A stretch of DNA of 64,000 nt from Sediminibacterium sp. (lineage in GTDB: Bacteria > Bacteroidota > Bacteroidia > Chitinophagales > Chitinophagaceae). The notes under the pieces are model-generated. The model did no database searches and was not told the origin of the DNA. It was given only the letters and a program-made list of their open reading frames with translations. Of the stretch, positions 32,143 through 41,683 are shown piece after piece. The stretch covers positions 558,001 through 622,000 of the forward strand of contig NZ_JAHVAA010000014.1 in NCBI RefSeq assembly GCF_019264485.1, given 5' to 3'. Within the stretch, counting starts at the first letter, position 1; each line of letters starts with the position of its first letter. The position numbers and the translations under genes are program-made.

Positions 32143-32493
32143 ATGCAATATGTAAGTGATGATCTTCAGCAACGCTGGTGGGCACTTGAGGCTCAACTGT
32201 TAGAACGTTTTGGTAAAAAACCCGACCTCGAAGCCATTCTTTTCCTGATTGGTTTACAGGAAACCGGTTTTATCCGTGAAAAAGTAACAAAAGAACAAAA
32301 ACAGGATCTGATGCACGTGGCCATATGCACGGTATTGTCGCAGAGTGGTTATTATATACTGGAAGGAAAAGACGAAGAAGGATGGCCCCATTTTAAGCAG
32401 GTAAAAGAATTAACGCCGATGCCCCTTCCGGAGCAGGAAAACTTTATCAAAGATCATGTTTTGCTGTACTTCCAGCATGTGGATAATAGTTAA
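32143..32493 (+). CDS. Conserved small protein divergent from serS, function unknown
   Basis: A 116-residue soluble protein, starting MQYVSDDLQQRWWALEAQL. It is mostly helical, with motifs FGKKPDLEAILFLIGLQETG and HVAICTVLSQSGYY. It ends acidic and hydrophilic. The frame has good codon-like composition and a promoter-like box 4 nt upstream. Similar small proteins sit beside serS in some Bacteroidota as far as I recall, but no function is known to me. Confidence 0.72.
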   Translation: MQYVSDDLQQRWWALEAQLLERFGKKPDLEAILFLIGLQETGFIREKVTKEQKQDLMHVAICTVLSQSGYYILEGKDEEGWPHFKQVKELTPMPLPEQENFIKDHVLLYFQHVDNS

Positions 32494-32601
32494 TGGTGTA
32501 TAGCCTATAGTAAGTGTTGTATCATTCGCTATAAATCATAGGTCATAAACCAAGGAATAAATTTTCCATGTTCCGGAATTAATCAATATTTGCAGCAGAA
32601 C

Positions 32602-32634
32602 AGTCCATGGTCTATAGACTATGGACCATGGACT
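32602..32634. repeat. Near-perfect 33-bp palindrome, CTATGGAC family
   Basis: AGTCCATGGTC (32602-32612) is exactly inverted as GACCATGGACT (32624-32634), with a nearly palindromic centre. It lies just upstream of gcvH. Degenerate copies also occur at about 32495-32555 downstream of the 116-residue gene. Confidence 0.8.
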
Positions 32635-32656
32635 AAAAACTTAAAAACCAAGCTAT

Positions 32657-33034
32657 ATGAACTTCCCAGCCGATTTACGCTACACAAAGGACCACGAATG
32701 GATTAAATTAGAAGGCAATACTGCTACCATTGGTATTACTGATTTTGCTCAGCATGAGCTGGGTGATATTGTTTATGTTGATATCAGCACAACCGGGAAG
32801 AGTCTGGCAGCGGAAGAAGTATTTGGTACAGTAGAAGCGGTTAAAACCGTAAGCGACCTGTTTTTACCAGTAGCCGGTACCATTCTCGAAGTAAACAGTT
32901 TACTTGAAAAACAGCCCGAACTCGTAAATACCGACCCATATGGTGATGGCTGGATGATTAAAATGACCGTAAGTAGCGTTTCTGATGTGGAAGCCCTGAT
33001 GAGCAGCGAAGCCTATGCGGCACTGGTTGGATAG
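32657..33034 (+). CDS. gcvH: Glycine cleavage system H protein
   Basis: Carries the lipoyl arm of the glycine cleavage complex. 125 residues; the lipoylated lysine is K63 in [25 protein letters not shown] and [13 protein letters not shown] are typical of the family. It lies far from gcvT (12513) and no gcvP is present in the window, so the system is scattered here. Confidence 0.96.
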   Translation: MNFPADLRYTKDHEWIKLEGNTATIGITDFAQHELGDIVYVDISTTGKSLAAEEVFGTVEAVKTVSDLFLPVAGTILEVNSLLEKQPELVNTDPYGDGWMIKMTVSSVSDVEALMSSEAYAALVG

Positions 33035-33102
33035 TTTTAAAACCATCCGAACAATTTCCTCGTAAATTGGTTACCTAACCTTGTACAAAACACCACCTGC
33101 TT

Positions 33103-33645
33103 TTGGAAGTAGCCAAAAAATACAGCGAATCCGAACTGGTACATCTGCTCCAGCAGCGTGGACAGCATGTATTTAGTTACCTGTACGATAACTACTCAGG
33201 TGCCCTTTTATCCATTATCTATAATATTGTAAAGGATGAAGAACTGGCTAATGATGTTTTACAGGAAGTATTTGTAAAAATCTGGCGTCAGGTCGAAAGT
33301 TACGATAGTAGCAAAGGCAGGTTATTTACCTGGATGCTGAATATTGCCCGTAATGCATCAATTGATACCGTACGGAGTAAAAGCTACCAGAATAACCAGA
33401 AAAACCAGGAATTATCTGAAAACGTATATAGTGCAGCCGGTTCCGCGCAGTTACAGGTAGACCAGATAGGTTTACGCAAACTGGTTCACAAGTTAAAAGA
33501 GGAATACCGTGTACTGATTGATCTGTCTTATTTTCAGGGCTTTACCCAGGATGAAATTTCCAAAATGCTGGATATACCTTTGGGTACCGTTAAAACAAGA
33601 CTAAGAACAGCATTAATTCAATTAAGAGGCATTATTCAACCATAA
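33103..33645 (+). CDS. ECF sigma factor (second), TTG start
   Basis: A 180-residue sigma factor. Region 2 has DNYSGALLSIIYNIVKDEEL then NDVLQEVFVKIWRQ; region 4 has YFQGFTQDEISKMLDIPLGT then VKTRLRTALIQLR. The frame begins with TTG and has no upstream in-frame ATG before stop; the next Met is internal to region 2, so TTG is the likely start. The stop codon is directly followed by the anti-sigma ATG at 33646, indicating coupling. Confidence 0.9.
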   Translation: MEVAKKYSESELVHLLQQRGQHVFSYLYDNYSGALLSIIYNIVKDEELANDVLQEVFVKIWRQVESYDSSKGRLFTWMLNIARNASIDTVRSKSYQNNQKNQELSENVYSAAGSAQLQVDQIGLRKLVHKLKEEYRVLIDLSYFQGFTQDEISKMLDIPLGTVKTRLRTALIQLRGIIQP

Positions 33646-34446
33646 ATGAATATACAGGCATACATAGAAAGTGGAATCATCGAGAGCTATGTCTTGGGCA
33701 TGGCCGATGATCAGGAGCGTGCCGAGCTGGAACAATTAAGCCAACAGCACCCTGAAATAAGGGCTGCTATTGAAGCTTTTGAGTTATCGCTCGAACAAAC
33801 TGCACTTGCCAATGCTATGTCACCTGCCCAGCGTGTGAAGTCTGATTTATTTGCCCAACTTGAAAATGAATTCAAACCGGCTACTGAAACAAAGCTTGTT
33901 CATATGCCTGTTGCCAATACAGGCTGGTTACGTTATGTAGCTGCCGCTTCTGTGATATTACTCGTTGTAAGCGCTGCTACCAATGTTTACTTCTACAACC
34001 AGTTCCGCGAAGCATCCAGCCAATACCAGGCCCTGCTTACTGAAAAAACAAGTCTGCTCGCGCAAAACGAAGCCTTACAAACCAAGGGTCTTGATTTATA
34101 CAATGGCATGCAGATCATGAGCGATCCCGCATTTACAAAAGTGTCGATGCCCGGTATAAAAACAGAAGAAAATAAACTGGCTACTGTATTCTGGGATAAG
34201 AAAAACAATGAAGTATACCTGCTGGCCAATCGTTTACCACAAACCAGTACCGATACGCAATACCAGTTATGGGCCATTGTAGATGGCAAGCCTGTTGATG
34301 CAGGAATGATTGACGCCTGCAGTGGTTTATGTAAAATGAAAAATATCAGTAACGCTTCTGCTTTTGCCATTACACTGGAAAAACGTGGTGGCAGTCCAAC
34401 ACCTAATCTTCAGCAGTTACAGGTAATTGGTAATGTTGCAGGATAA
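33646..34446 (+). CDS. RskA-like anti-sigma factor
   Basis: A 266-residue protein. The N-terminal anti-sigma domain (about 1-85) begins IESGIIESYVLGMADDQER and lacks a zinc-binding HC2 motif. One transmembrane segment (about 95-115) is followed by a periplasmic RskA-type C-domain with LYNGMQIMSDPAF and YQLWAIVDGKPVDAGMID. It should hold the upstream sigma factor inactive until released by proteolysis. Cys residues in DACSGLCKM are notable and could be redox-active. Confidence 0.88.
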   Translation: MNIQAYIESGIIESYVLGMADDQERAELEQLSQQHPEIRAAIEAFELSLEQTALANAMSPAQRVKSDLFAQLENEFKPATETKLVHMPVANTGWLRYVAAASVILLVVSAATNVYFYNQFREASSQYQALLTEKTSLLAQNEALQTKGLDLYNGMQIMSDPAFTKVSMPGIKTEENKLATVFWDKKNNEVYLLANRLPQTSTDTQYQLWAIVDGKPVDAGMIDACSGLCKMKNISNASAFAITLEKRGGSPTPNLQQLQVIGNVAG

Positions 34447-34497
34447 TTATAATGACTGCTCATTTATTCTCAAGTACTCATAAGTTTCTCTATAAAA

Positions 34498-34530
34498 AAA
34501 CCAGGCATACTTTTAAAGTATACCTGGTTT
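34498..34530. terminator. Bidirectional terminator between anti-sigma and susD
   Basis: AAACCAGG (34498-34505) and CCTGGTTT (34523-34530) with an inner ATACTTT/AAAGTAT stem. Runs of A precede it, so the minus strand ends in a U-tract. It separates two convergent units. Confidence 0.88.
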
Positions 34531-34555
34531 AATACCACATCATACAAACAATAAA

Positions 34556-35932
34556 TCAGTACCCCGGATTCTGCACCATATTTGGATTGGCATCCATTTC
34601 AGCCTGTGGAATAGGCAATAAACGCCTGTTGAAAGGGTAAGGAATGGTTCTGGCTGAAGCCGGATAATCAGCACTTCTGTTGATGGTACGTTTTAAACGG
34701 TTGAGGTCATGAAACCGATGTCCTTCAAATGCCAGTTCTTTTCTACGTTCTGTAAGTATATCTTCCAGTAATGCAGCACCTGTTGATGTAAAACCTGTGA
34801 ATGATGCATCGCGGCGGGTAGCTACTGCATTCAGGTAATTTCTTGCATCTGTTTCATTTGTACCTAAGCTGGCTTCTGCTGCTATCATGTACACATCACT
34901 TAAACGCAGCACTTTGGTATCATCTCTGTCGGTAACAATATTGGTGTACTTATTTACAAATACAGCCGCACCAGAACGCGTTCCCGGAGTTAACAAAGAT
35001 TTTCTTACATCAGTTGCAGTATATGAATTGTACAAGTCTGATGCACAAATCATATCACCATAACCATTTTGTGAATAGATATAACCCAATGCATCAAAAC
35101 CAAGATTTGCTACTCCATCTGATGAAACTTCAAATAAGGTTTCCAGTTTATTAGTCAATGGTGCCGGATTTTGCCAGTAAGAAACATAATTGTTTGCCCC
35201 TACCAATGTATATCCACCATTATTAATTACATCAATCGCTGCAGTACGGGCGTTTGCCATATCGCCCTTTGTAAGATGTACTTTTGCTTCCAGGGCTCTA
35301 GCAGCATATTTAGTAAACTGCGATGAGTTCGTGGTTTGGGTCATAAGGTTATACGCTTTTGATAAATCATCTAAAATCAAAGCATATACTTCAGCAATAG
35401 TGTTTCTTTTGGGTTTTACACCTATATTAAATGTGGTAATAATTGGCACGCCCACATCGGATGGATTATCTGTATAAGGTTTTGCAAAAAAGCGAACCAA
35501 TTCAAAATACATCAAGGCCCGTATAGCATGTGCTTCGCCGCGGTACTGTCGTGCAGTAGCTGTACCATCGATGGTTGAGTTAAGAATATTATTTACCCTC
35601 AAAATTGTATGATACCCCGCTGTCCACATCCCCAACGCATTTCCATCTACCACCGGTGTTCCGTATTGATTATAAAATGTGTATCTGTTGGAATTTGTCA
35701 GTGACTGGTAAGTAACATCTGCCATCAGATCGCCTAAAACAGGAATTGTTCTACCGTATAAATCAACATTACGTAAACTGGCGTAAGCACCCCGCAAGGC
35801 AACCAGTATATCGGCTTCCGATTGTAAAGCGTCTTCCACAGGAAGAGCGTTGTATGGTTTTTTCTCCAGAAAATCTTTTGAACAAGACATCAGGAAGAAG
35901 AAACAACCTATAAAATAATATTTCATTTTCAT
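34556..35932 (-). CDS. SusD/RagB-family nutrient-binding lipoprotein
   Basis: A 458-residue surface lipoprotein with lipobox LMSC (FFFLMSCSKDFLEKKP). The TPR-like fold is suggested by RQYRGEAHAIRALMYFELVR and by the C-terminal ILTERRKELAFEGHRFHDLN, both SusD signatures. It lies 17 bp downstream of a SusC-type channel, forming a standard uptake pair. No glycoside hydrolase, sulfatase or peptidase is adjacent, so the substrate cannot be assigned. Confidence 0.95.
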   Translation of the reverse strand: MKMKYYFIGCFFFLMSCSKDFLEKKPYNALPVEDALQSEADILVALRGAYASLRNVDLYGRTIPVLGDLMADVTYQSLTNSNRYTFYNQYGTPVVDGNALGMWTAGYHTILRVNNILNSTIDGTATARQYRGEAHAIRALMYFELVRFFAKPYTDNPSDVGVPIITTFNIGVKPKRNTIAEVYALILDDLSKAYNLMTQTTNSSQFTKYAARALEAKVHLTKGDMANARTAAIDVINNGGYTLVGANNYVSYWQNPAPLTNKLETLFEVSSDGVANLGFDALGYIYSQNGYGDMICASDLYNSYTATDVRKSLLTPGTRSGAAVFVNKYTNIVTDRDDTKVLRLSDVYMIAAEASLGTNETDARNYLNAVATRRDASFTGFTSTGAALLEDILTERRKELAFEGHRFHDLNRLKRTINRSADYPASARTIPYPFNRRLLPIPQAEMDANPNMVQNPGY

Positions 35933-35949
35933 GATTAGATAATTTTTTA

Positions 35950-38900
35950 TTAGAAACCAATATTGATACCTGCTGTTATTGTTTTAGGGATAAAAACATT
36001 CAGGTTGGTCTGACTGGCCACACCCTGCTCCGGATCCCATGGAAGTTTTTTATCGCGTACCAGTGTAAACAGGTTTGTACCGCGTACATAAAACACAGCA
36101 GAACTAAGTTTAAGTTTTTTAGCCAGCTCACCGGGCAATTGATAACTGAGGGTTAAATCTCTGATCCTGCCATAATCTCCTTTATACAAATACAAGGTGG
36201 ATGGATTTTGCGCCAGCCTGTTTCCGCCATATACATATCGTGGAAGGGTTGCGCTATTATCGCCTGGTGCTTTCCATCGCTCAGTGTATTGGCGTAATAC
36301 TTTATTGAATGCGGGGCCATTTCCGCTACCCATATAAAAACCAGCCCATGCATCCTGTGTAAGATTGCCTCCACTAAAATAAAGTTGTGCCTCAAGAGAG
36401 AACCCTTTGAACCGGAGGGTATTTGTAAAGCTTCCAAAATAACGCGGAGAGGCCGAGCCCAACACTGTTCTTTGTGCTTCATTGAAATTATTGGTAGTTT
36501 CTTTTCCTGTAGCAGTTTTATACCACAGCGGATCGCCATTGGCCGGATCTATACCTGCCCATCTTGGCGCATAAAACGACTGAAAGTCTTGTCCTACACG
36601 GCGAACAAAAATTCCTGTTATAATATCCTGGTTATTCACGAGCGATAATATCTTATTCCTGTTATTGGCATAATTGATATTCACCGACCACTGGAAATTT
36701 TTTGTTGTAACTGGTATTACATTCAGGCTCAACTCAAAACCTTTGTTTTCCATACTGCCAATATTGTCGCGAACAGTTGAAAAACCACTGGTTCTCGATA
36801 CAGGTGCATCCAATAATAAACTGGATGTTTTCCGTATATAATAATCGGCAGTTAACGTAACGATATTATTCATCAGAGATAGATCCAATCCAACATTGAA
36901 TGGCTTATTGATTTCCCAGGTAAGAAAAACGTTACCAATGTTGTTCGGTCCGCTACCCGGTTGCTGGTTATAGTTAGATCCATAAGAATAAGTGGGCTGC
37001 CAGTCGTAATTGCCAATACCCGCATTACCATTAACGCCATATGAAGCCCTGAGTTTTAACTGGCTGATTAGTTTTATATCCTTAATAAAAGATTCCTGAT
37101 CGAGGTTCCATGTGCCGCCAACAGACCAGAAATTACCATAGCGGTTTTGATTACCAAACCTACTTGATCCATCCCTTCTCAAGCTCCCGGTAAGCACATA
37201 TTTATTTTTATAGTTGATGGAAGCAGAAGAAAAAGCAGAAAGAAATGAAAAGTCAGAACCTGTGGCACTGGCTTGTGTAGGCGTTGCAGCAACTACAGGA
37301 TAGGTAAGTTGTGTAGTAGCCGGGAAACCAGTTGCACTTATACTACTGCTTAAAGTTCTGGAATCCTGTGCTTCATAGCCTAACTGAATGGCAGTCGTAA
37401 AATCTTTTGATTTACCAAAGGAGAACTTATAATCCAGCAGATTGGTCCAGGTATAATTAAATAATCGTGTATAAAATACAAAAGCTCTTCCGCCTACAGA
37501 TTGTCCATCGCCATGAAAAGGATTATTGTATTGCTCCTCCTCCAGTACGTTATAGTCAATACCATACCTGCTGGTAAACTTCAGGTTATCCAGTATTTTG
37601 TATTCGGCAGTAAGACCACCTCTCGCACTCAGTTGTTTCAGGAAACGTTTATCCATTTCTGCAGTTGCTACTGTATTATGCAGGTTTCCTGGTCCGAAAT
37701 CGGGAGCCGCTATATTCAATGACCCGTTAGGGTTTCTTGCTGCTCTGGATGGCAGTAAGAAATAAGAACTTAGTATGGGATTTCCGAAAGAGCCCCCGGC
37801 CAACGGTGCATTTTGCTGAACAAAGCCGGTATTTAGCGTTGTACTAATCGTAAGCCGGTCAGTAGCTTTGGAAGTAATACTCATATTGCCATTCCATCTT
37901 TGAAAATCGCTTTGCAGTGTAATACCTTCCTGTCTGAAATATCCTCCTGATAAATTATAAGTAGTCCGGTCATTACCTCCTGATGCACTGAGGTTATATT
38001 GCCGCTGTGTACCTTTTTTAGTTACAGCATCGAGCCAGTTATAATTAACATTGTTACCCTGACCCAATGACGCAAGTGTAGCAGTGATGGCTGCAGGTGA
38101 AGCGCCTGCATTTACCAGTCCTTCACGAGTAAGTTCAAAATATTCATTTGCATTCAGGGGGCGATAATCCTCATTAAAATAAGCGATGTCGCTGTATCCT
38201 ATTTCTGTATCAAAGCGAAACTTGGTTTTACCCGATTTTCCTTTTTTTGTGTTTACCAGAATTACGCCGTTTGCAGCCCTTGATCCGTATAAAGAAGATG
38301 CCGACGCGTCTTTCAGTACCGTAATACTTTCAATGTCATTTGGATTAAGTGTACTTAAGAGGTTGGCTGTTGTTGTTAATCTTGAAGCATCCCCTGTGTT
38401 AACCACTATACCGTCTAATATCCATAATGGTTCTGAACTGGCGTTGATTGAGCCAATACCACGTATCCTTATTTGCTGGCTGGCGCCCGGTGTTCCTGAA
38501 CTCGCAACAGATTGTAATCCTGCAACAGCGCCCTGTAAAGCACGGTCTACTGAGGTGAAAGGCTTGTTTTCAATATCTTTTGCTTTTACAATACCCATTG
38601 CGCCAGTTATTTCCGGTTTTTTTGTTGTGCCATAAGCCACTACTACCACATCGGAAAGATTATCAATAGCCGCCTGCATTTTCAGGTTTAACGGCGATGT
38701 GGTAATCGCCAGTTCTGCTGTTTTATAATTCAGCAGTGAGAAGACAAGTGTTGAAGTTGTTGATGGAACAGATAAAGAGAAAGTACCGTCGGCTAAACTT
38801 ACTGTTCCCAGTTTTGTTCCTTTAGCCTGTATACTTACATTACCCAATGGAGTTCCACTCTCATCCTGTATTTTACCTGTAACGGTTTTTGTTTGTGCAT

Positions 38901-38955
38901 ATATCCACACAACCGATACAAGCATATACATCAAAAGCAAGATTTTCTTTTTCAT
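35950..38955 (-). CDS. SusC/RagA-family TonB-linked outer-membrane channel
   Basis: About 1001 residues from MKKKILLLMYMLVSVVWIYA, a signal peptide. A CarboxypepD-like domain (TVTGKIQDESGTPLGNVSIQ) is followed by a plug (DVVVVAYGTTKKPEITGAMG; IRIRGIGSINASSEPLWILDG; SITVLKDASASSLYGSRAAN) and a 22-strand-type barrel. No STN domain is seen, so it is not coupled to a FecR/FecI system directly. The frame starting at 39078 adds 41 atypical residues and is rejected. It pairs with the downstream SusD. Confidence 0.95.
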   Translation of the reverse strand: MKKKILLLMYMLVSVVWIYAQTKTVTGKIQDESGTPLGNVSIQAKGTKLGTVSLADGTFSLSVPSTTSTLVFSLLNYKTAELAITTSPLNLKMQAAIDNLSDVVVVAYGTTKKPEITGAMGIVKAKDIENKPFTSVDRALQGAVAGLQSVASSGTPGASQQIRIRGIGSINASSEPLWILDGIVVNTGDASRLTTTANLLSTLNPNDIESITVLKDASASSLYGSRAANGVILVNTKKGKSGKTKFRFDTEIGYSDIAYFNEDYRPLNANEYFELTREGLVNAGASPAAITATLASLGQGNNVNYNWLDAVTKKGTQRQYNLSASGGNDRTTYNLSGGYFRQEGITLQSDFQRWNGNMSITSKATDRLTISTTLNTGFVQQNAPLAGGSFGNPILSSYFLLPSRAARNPNGSLNIAAPDFGPGNLHNTVATAEMDKRFLKQLSARGGLTAEYKILDNLKFTSRYGIDYNVLEEEQYNNPFHGDGQSVGGRAFVFYTRLFNYTWTNLLDYKFSFGKSKDFTTAIQLGYEAQDSRTLSSSISATGFPATTQLTYPVVAATPTQASATGSDFSFLSAFSSASINYKNKYVLTGSLRRDGSSRFGNQNRYGNFWSVGGTWNLDQESFIKDIKLISQLKLRASYGVNGNAGIGNYDWQPTYSYGSNYNQQPGSGPNNIGNVFLTWEINKPFNVGLDLSLMNNIVTLTADYYIRKTSSLLLDAPVSRTSGFSTVRDNIGSMENKGFELSLNVIPVTTKNFQWSVNINYANNRNKILSLVNNQDIITGIFVRRVGQDFQSFYAPRWAGIDPANGDPLWYKTATGKETTNNFNEAQRTVLGSASPRYFGSFTNTLRFKGFSLEAQLYFSGGNLTQDAWAGFYMGSGNGPAFNKVLRQYTERWKAPGDNSATLPRYVYGGNRLAQNPSTLYLYKGDYGRIRDLTLSYQLPGELAKKLKLSSAVFYVRGTNLFTLVRDKKLPWDPEQGVASQTNLNVFIPKTITAGINIGF

Positions 38956-39094
38956 AAGCTTGTTAAATTGATTAAATAAACTGTTTACAGATTTCAGTAA
39001 ACAGTGCCGGAAATTAGTGCTGCGCGTTTGCTGTGCAGATAGACTGTCGATGAAAAACAAGCATTGGGATACAAACAACGGGGTTTAATGAAAA

Positions 39095-39120
39095 ATGCGG
39101 GATATAAAAATATCCCGCAT
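39095..39120 (-). terminator. Terminator between the LytTR regulator and susC
   Basis: ATGCGGGATAT (39095-39105), AAAA loop, ATATCCCGCAT (39110-39120): perfect 11-bp stem followed on the minus strand by TTTTT. It ends the sensor/regulator transcript, so susC should have its own promoter within 38956-39094. Confidence 0.9.
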
Positions 39121-39255
39121 CACCTCTAACTAAACTTGAGAAAATTCGCGCTTAATACTGCACCAAACTATGACGATGCCTCATTTGTGGAATATAAATT
39201 CTATCAACTGCAGCTATTCATACACAAAAAACACTGATCGCTGTTATTCATTGTT

Positions 39256-39960
39256 TTAAGATTGATTGAGCTGAAAAAGCACCTGCGCTTTATAATTTCG
39301 GCCGATAGGTATCTGAATGGCTGAAAGGTCTACTTCTGTGGCATTATAGGCCTTGATTTTTCTTTTCGAAACGATAAAGGAACGATGAATCCTTATAAAC
39401 TCTGATTTGTCGAGTTGTTTCTCTAATTCACTAAGCTGAATCTTTGTTAAATATGATCCCTGTTGTGTTACAATACTTACATATTCACGCTTACTCTCAA
39501 AGTATACGATTTCATTATACAGTATCTTCTGCCGTTTTCTGCTCACATTCACAAACAGATGATCTTTAGGTAAATTCTGTAACTCGGTTGTATGCTGCAC
39601 CTGATTTCGTTCGGTAATTTTGTTAACAGCCATCAGAAAACGGCTGAATGCTACCGGCTTAAGCAGGTAATCGGTAATATCCAGTTCATACCCTTCAATC
39701 GCGTATTCCCGGTGTGCAGTAATAAAAATTACGGCAGGCTTTTTAACCAGCGAACGCAGAAAATCAATACCACTTAACCGGGGTAGATTAATATCCAGGA
39801 ACAGAATATCTATCGCTGTTGTTTTTAATACCTGCAACCCATCGATCGCATTTGTACACATGGCTGTAAGTTCCAGGTGCGGTAGTTGCTGAATGTATTC
39901 GCCAATTACTTCAGCCGCCAGTGGCTCATCTTCAATAATAAGGCACTTAAATTTCTGCAT
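39256..39960 (-). CDS. LytTR-family response regulator
   Basis: A 234-residue two-domain regulator. The receiver has acidic D11 in IIEDEP, the phosphoacceptor D56 in LFLDINLP and a conserved Lys in LLKPVAF. The LytTR DNA-binding domain (about 135-230) contains VYFESKREYVSIVT and FIRIHRSFIVSKRKI. It overlaps the upstream kinase by 14 bp. It may control the SusC/SusD pair just downstream, separated by a terminator; this is inference from position. Confidence 0.92.
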   Translation of the reverse strand: MQKFKCLIIEDEPLAAEVIGEYIQQLPHLELTAMCTNAIDGLQVLKTTAIDILFLDINLPRLSGIDFLRSLVKKPAVIFITAHREYAIEGYELDITDYLLKPVAFSRFLMAVNKITERNQVQHTTELQNLPKDHLFVNVSRKRQKILYNEIVYFESKREYVSIVTQQGSYLTKIQLSELEKQLDKSEFIRIHRSFIVSKRKIKAYNATEVDLSAIQIPIGRNYKAQVLFQLNQS

Positions 39961-41008
39961 AATTATATAAGTTGATAGAAAGCTGTGCTACAAAAAGATG
40001 CTGCTTTTTTTGAGTCATCAACTGATGTCCGGGGTACAACAGTTCGAGCTGCCGTTTCAGGGTTTTCAGCCCTATGCCTTCATTTTTCCCGGGAGCTTGT
40101 ATATCACAGCTATTCCTGATCGTTAAATCAAGTACACCATTTAACAGTTTAATACAGATATATATTGACGACTCATTCAAAGCCTGTGAAGACCCATGTT
40201 TGAAAGCATTTTCAATGAGCGGAAGCAATAACAAAGGCGATATCAGCTGTTCTTCATCATCAATATCAATATCGAATGTAAAATCAAGTCTCGACCCATA
40301 CCTTAGCCTTTCAAGCGTTATATAATCATTGATAAAATCAATTTCACGCTTCATTGTAATTCTTCCCTTGCCAGATTCATATAACATGAAACTGAGTAAT
40401 TCAGATAATTTCAATATGGCATCTGAAGTAAATTCAGATTTTTTACGCGACAGGGAATAAATATTGTTCAGTGTATTGAACAGGAAATGGGGATGTAGTT
40501 TGTTTCTCAGCAGCGATAATTCTGTAGTGAGCTTGTCTCTCAATAATTCCTTTTCCCGCTGGAGGTTATATATCCTGAAACTCAGGAATTCAATGGCAAT
40601 ACTGATGCCAATGGGAAAAGAAAGAAATAACATGCTGGTAAATAACAACCTGAAATCGAAAATATTTTCGATCACAGGCGGACCTGAATTATAAATCAAT
40701 GGTTGGGTTACAAAAACAGATAACAGTCTTTTTATAAAAACAGTGAGCGTATACATTATAATCAGCTCTACTATTTTTCCAACCCTCAGTTTATTCGAAT
40801 CGATTACTTTTTCGAGCCAGAAAAAAATCAGGTAATAAAAAAAGAGAATCTGAACGCTGATGAAAATAAAACTCGATAATGCTGTTTGTTGATAAACAGC
40901 AATTATTGCCAAATCAGGAGATCCCTGGCGCAACCATTCAGCTTCTACAAATACCACTACGAGGTAATAAACTGTCCATAGCAGTATATAAAAGCCGTTC
41001 TTTCTCAT
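39947..41008 (-). CDS. LytS-type sensor histidine kinase
   Basis: About 353 residues from MRKNGFYILLWTVYYLVVVF. Four transmembrane segments (to about residue 140) precede a His_kinase domain with the phospho-accepting region NKLHPHFLFNTLNNIYSL and a GHKL-type ATPase (LLLLPLIENAFKHGSS; GIGLKTLKRQLELLYPG). It overlaps the response regulator gene and probably phosphorylates it. A longer start at 41083 would add a non-membrane N-terminus, less likely. The signal is unknown. Confidence 0.9.
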   Translation of the reverse strand: MRKNGFYILLWTVYYLVVVFVEAEWLRQGSPDLAIIAVYQQTALSSFIFISVQILFFYYLIFFWLEKVIDSNKLRVGKIVELIIMYTLTVFIKRLLSVFVTQPLIYNSGPPVIENIFDFRLLFTSMLFLSFPIGISIAIEFLSFRIYNLQREKELLRDKLTTELSLLRNKLHPHFLFNTLNNIYSLSRKKSEFTSDAILKLSELLSFMLYESGKGRITMKREIDFINDYITLERLRYGSRLDFTFDIDIDDEEQLISPLLLLPLIENAFKHGSSQALNESSIYICIKLLNGVLDLTIRNSCDIQAPGKNEGIGLKTLKRQLELLYPGHQLMTQKKQHLFVAQLSINLYNYAEI

Positions 41009-41117
41009 CAAAAAGTATTTACTGTAAAAATACGTTTTTGTGTATGCCGGAGATGGAAACGGACAATCGTCTACAAACAACACGTTTAGGTCTATGAGTG
41101 TGGTGGTTTAATGAATA

Positions 41118-41531
41118 TCAGGATTCCTTTTTTACAAATACATCTTCGCTGAACCATACCAAAATCAGGGAAACGAGTATAAGCACACTGTATTCCGAAC
41201 CATTTCTTCCATACCCCACTACAAACCATCCTTCTTTTCCATGCACCATCACAAGACCCATGATAATTTCAATCAGGAAAACGGGAATGATCCATCTGCT
41301 GAATACCCTGAGTGCCAAAAGGCATCCGCCTATAATTTCAAAAAAAGTAAGGGCATATGCTATAAAAGTACCTCCCGGAATACCTTCACTAGTTAAATAG
41401 GCGCCAAAATGAGGTGCTCCACCAATAAATAACCTGACCATTCCATGAATAATCAGCAATAAAGAAAGTATTACCCGGAATGAATGGAGTACAATAAGAA
41501 AACGGTTATTGGGCTTTTGCATGTGTTTCAT
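41118..41531 (-). CDS. DoxX-family membrane protein
   Basis: About 137 residues from MKHMQKPNNRFLIVL, with four hydrophobic segments: SFRVILSLLLIIHGMVRL, FIAYALTFFEIIGGCLLAL, RWIIPVFLIEIIMGLVMV and SVLILVSLILVW. The GxxxxxxG-type pattern and topology match DoxX/DoxD-like proteins. Function in most bacteria is poorly defined, sometimes tied to redox stress. The start at 41531 or 41561 is uncertain. Confidence 0.75.
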   Translation of the reverse strand: MKHMQKPNNRFLIVLHSFRVILSLLLIIHGMVRLFIGGAPHFGAYLTSEGIPGGTFIAYALTFFEIIGGCLLALRVFSRWIIPVFLIEIIMGLVMVHGKEGWFVVGYGRNGSEYSVLILVSLILVWFSEDVFVKKES

Positions 41532-41683
41532 ATTTAATACCTCCAAAATAGCTTTTAACACTGAGCAATTATATCATCTATCTATTAAAAGCAGTAAATC
41601 AACTACAGAAAACTATACAGTCATGCAACGTTGTTCATCAGACCGCATGCCTGTTATAGTTATTTAAAACCACTCGAGTTATT

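Noticed and set aside
31000-32196. Longer serS start at 32196
   Set aside because: The extra 42 residues are Cys/Leu-rich and unlike SerRS, and a TATCTTTG promoter box lies between the two starts.
38186-38635. Plus-strand 149-residue frame inside susC
   Set aside because: Antisense to the plug domain of SusC; no independent support.
38956-39078. Longer susC start at 39078
   Set aside because: The signal peptide MKKKILLLMYMLVSVVWIYA starts at 38955; upstream residues do not resemble a signal sequence.
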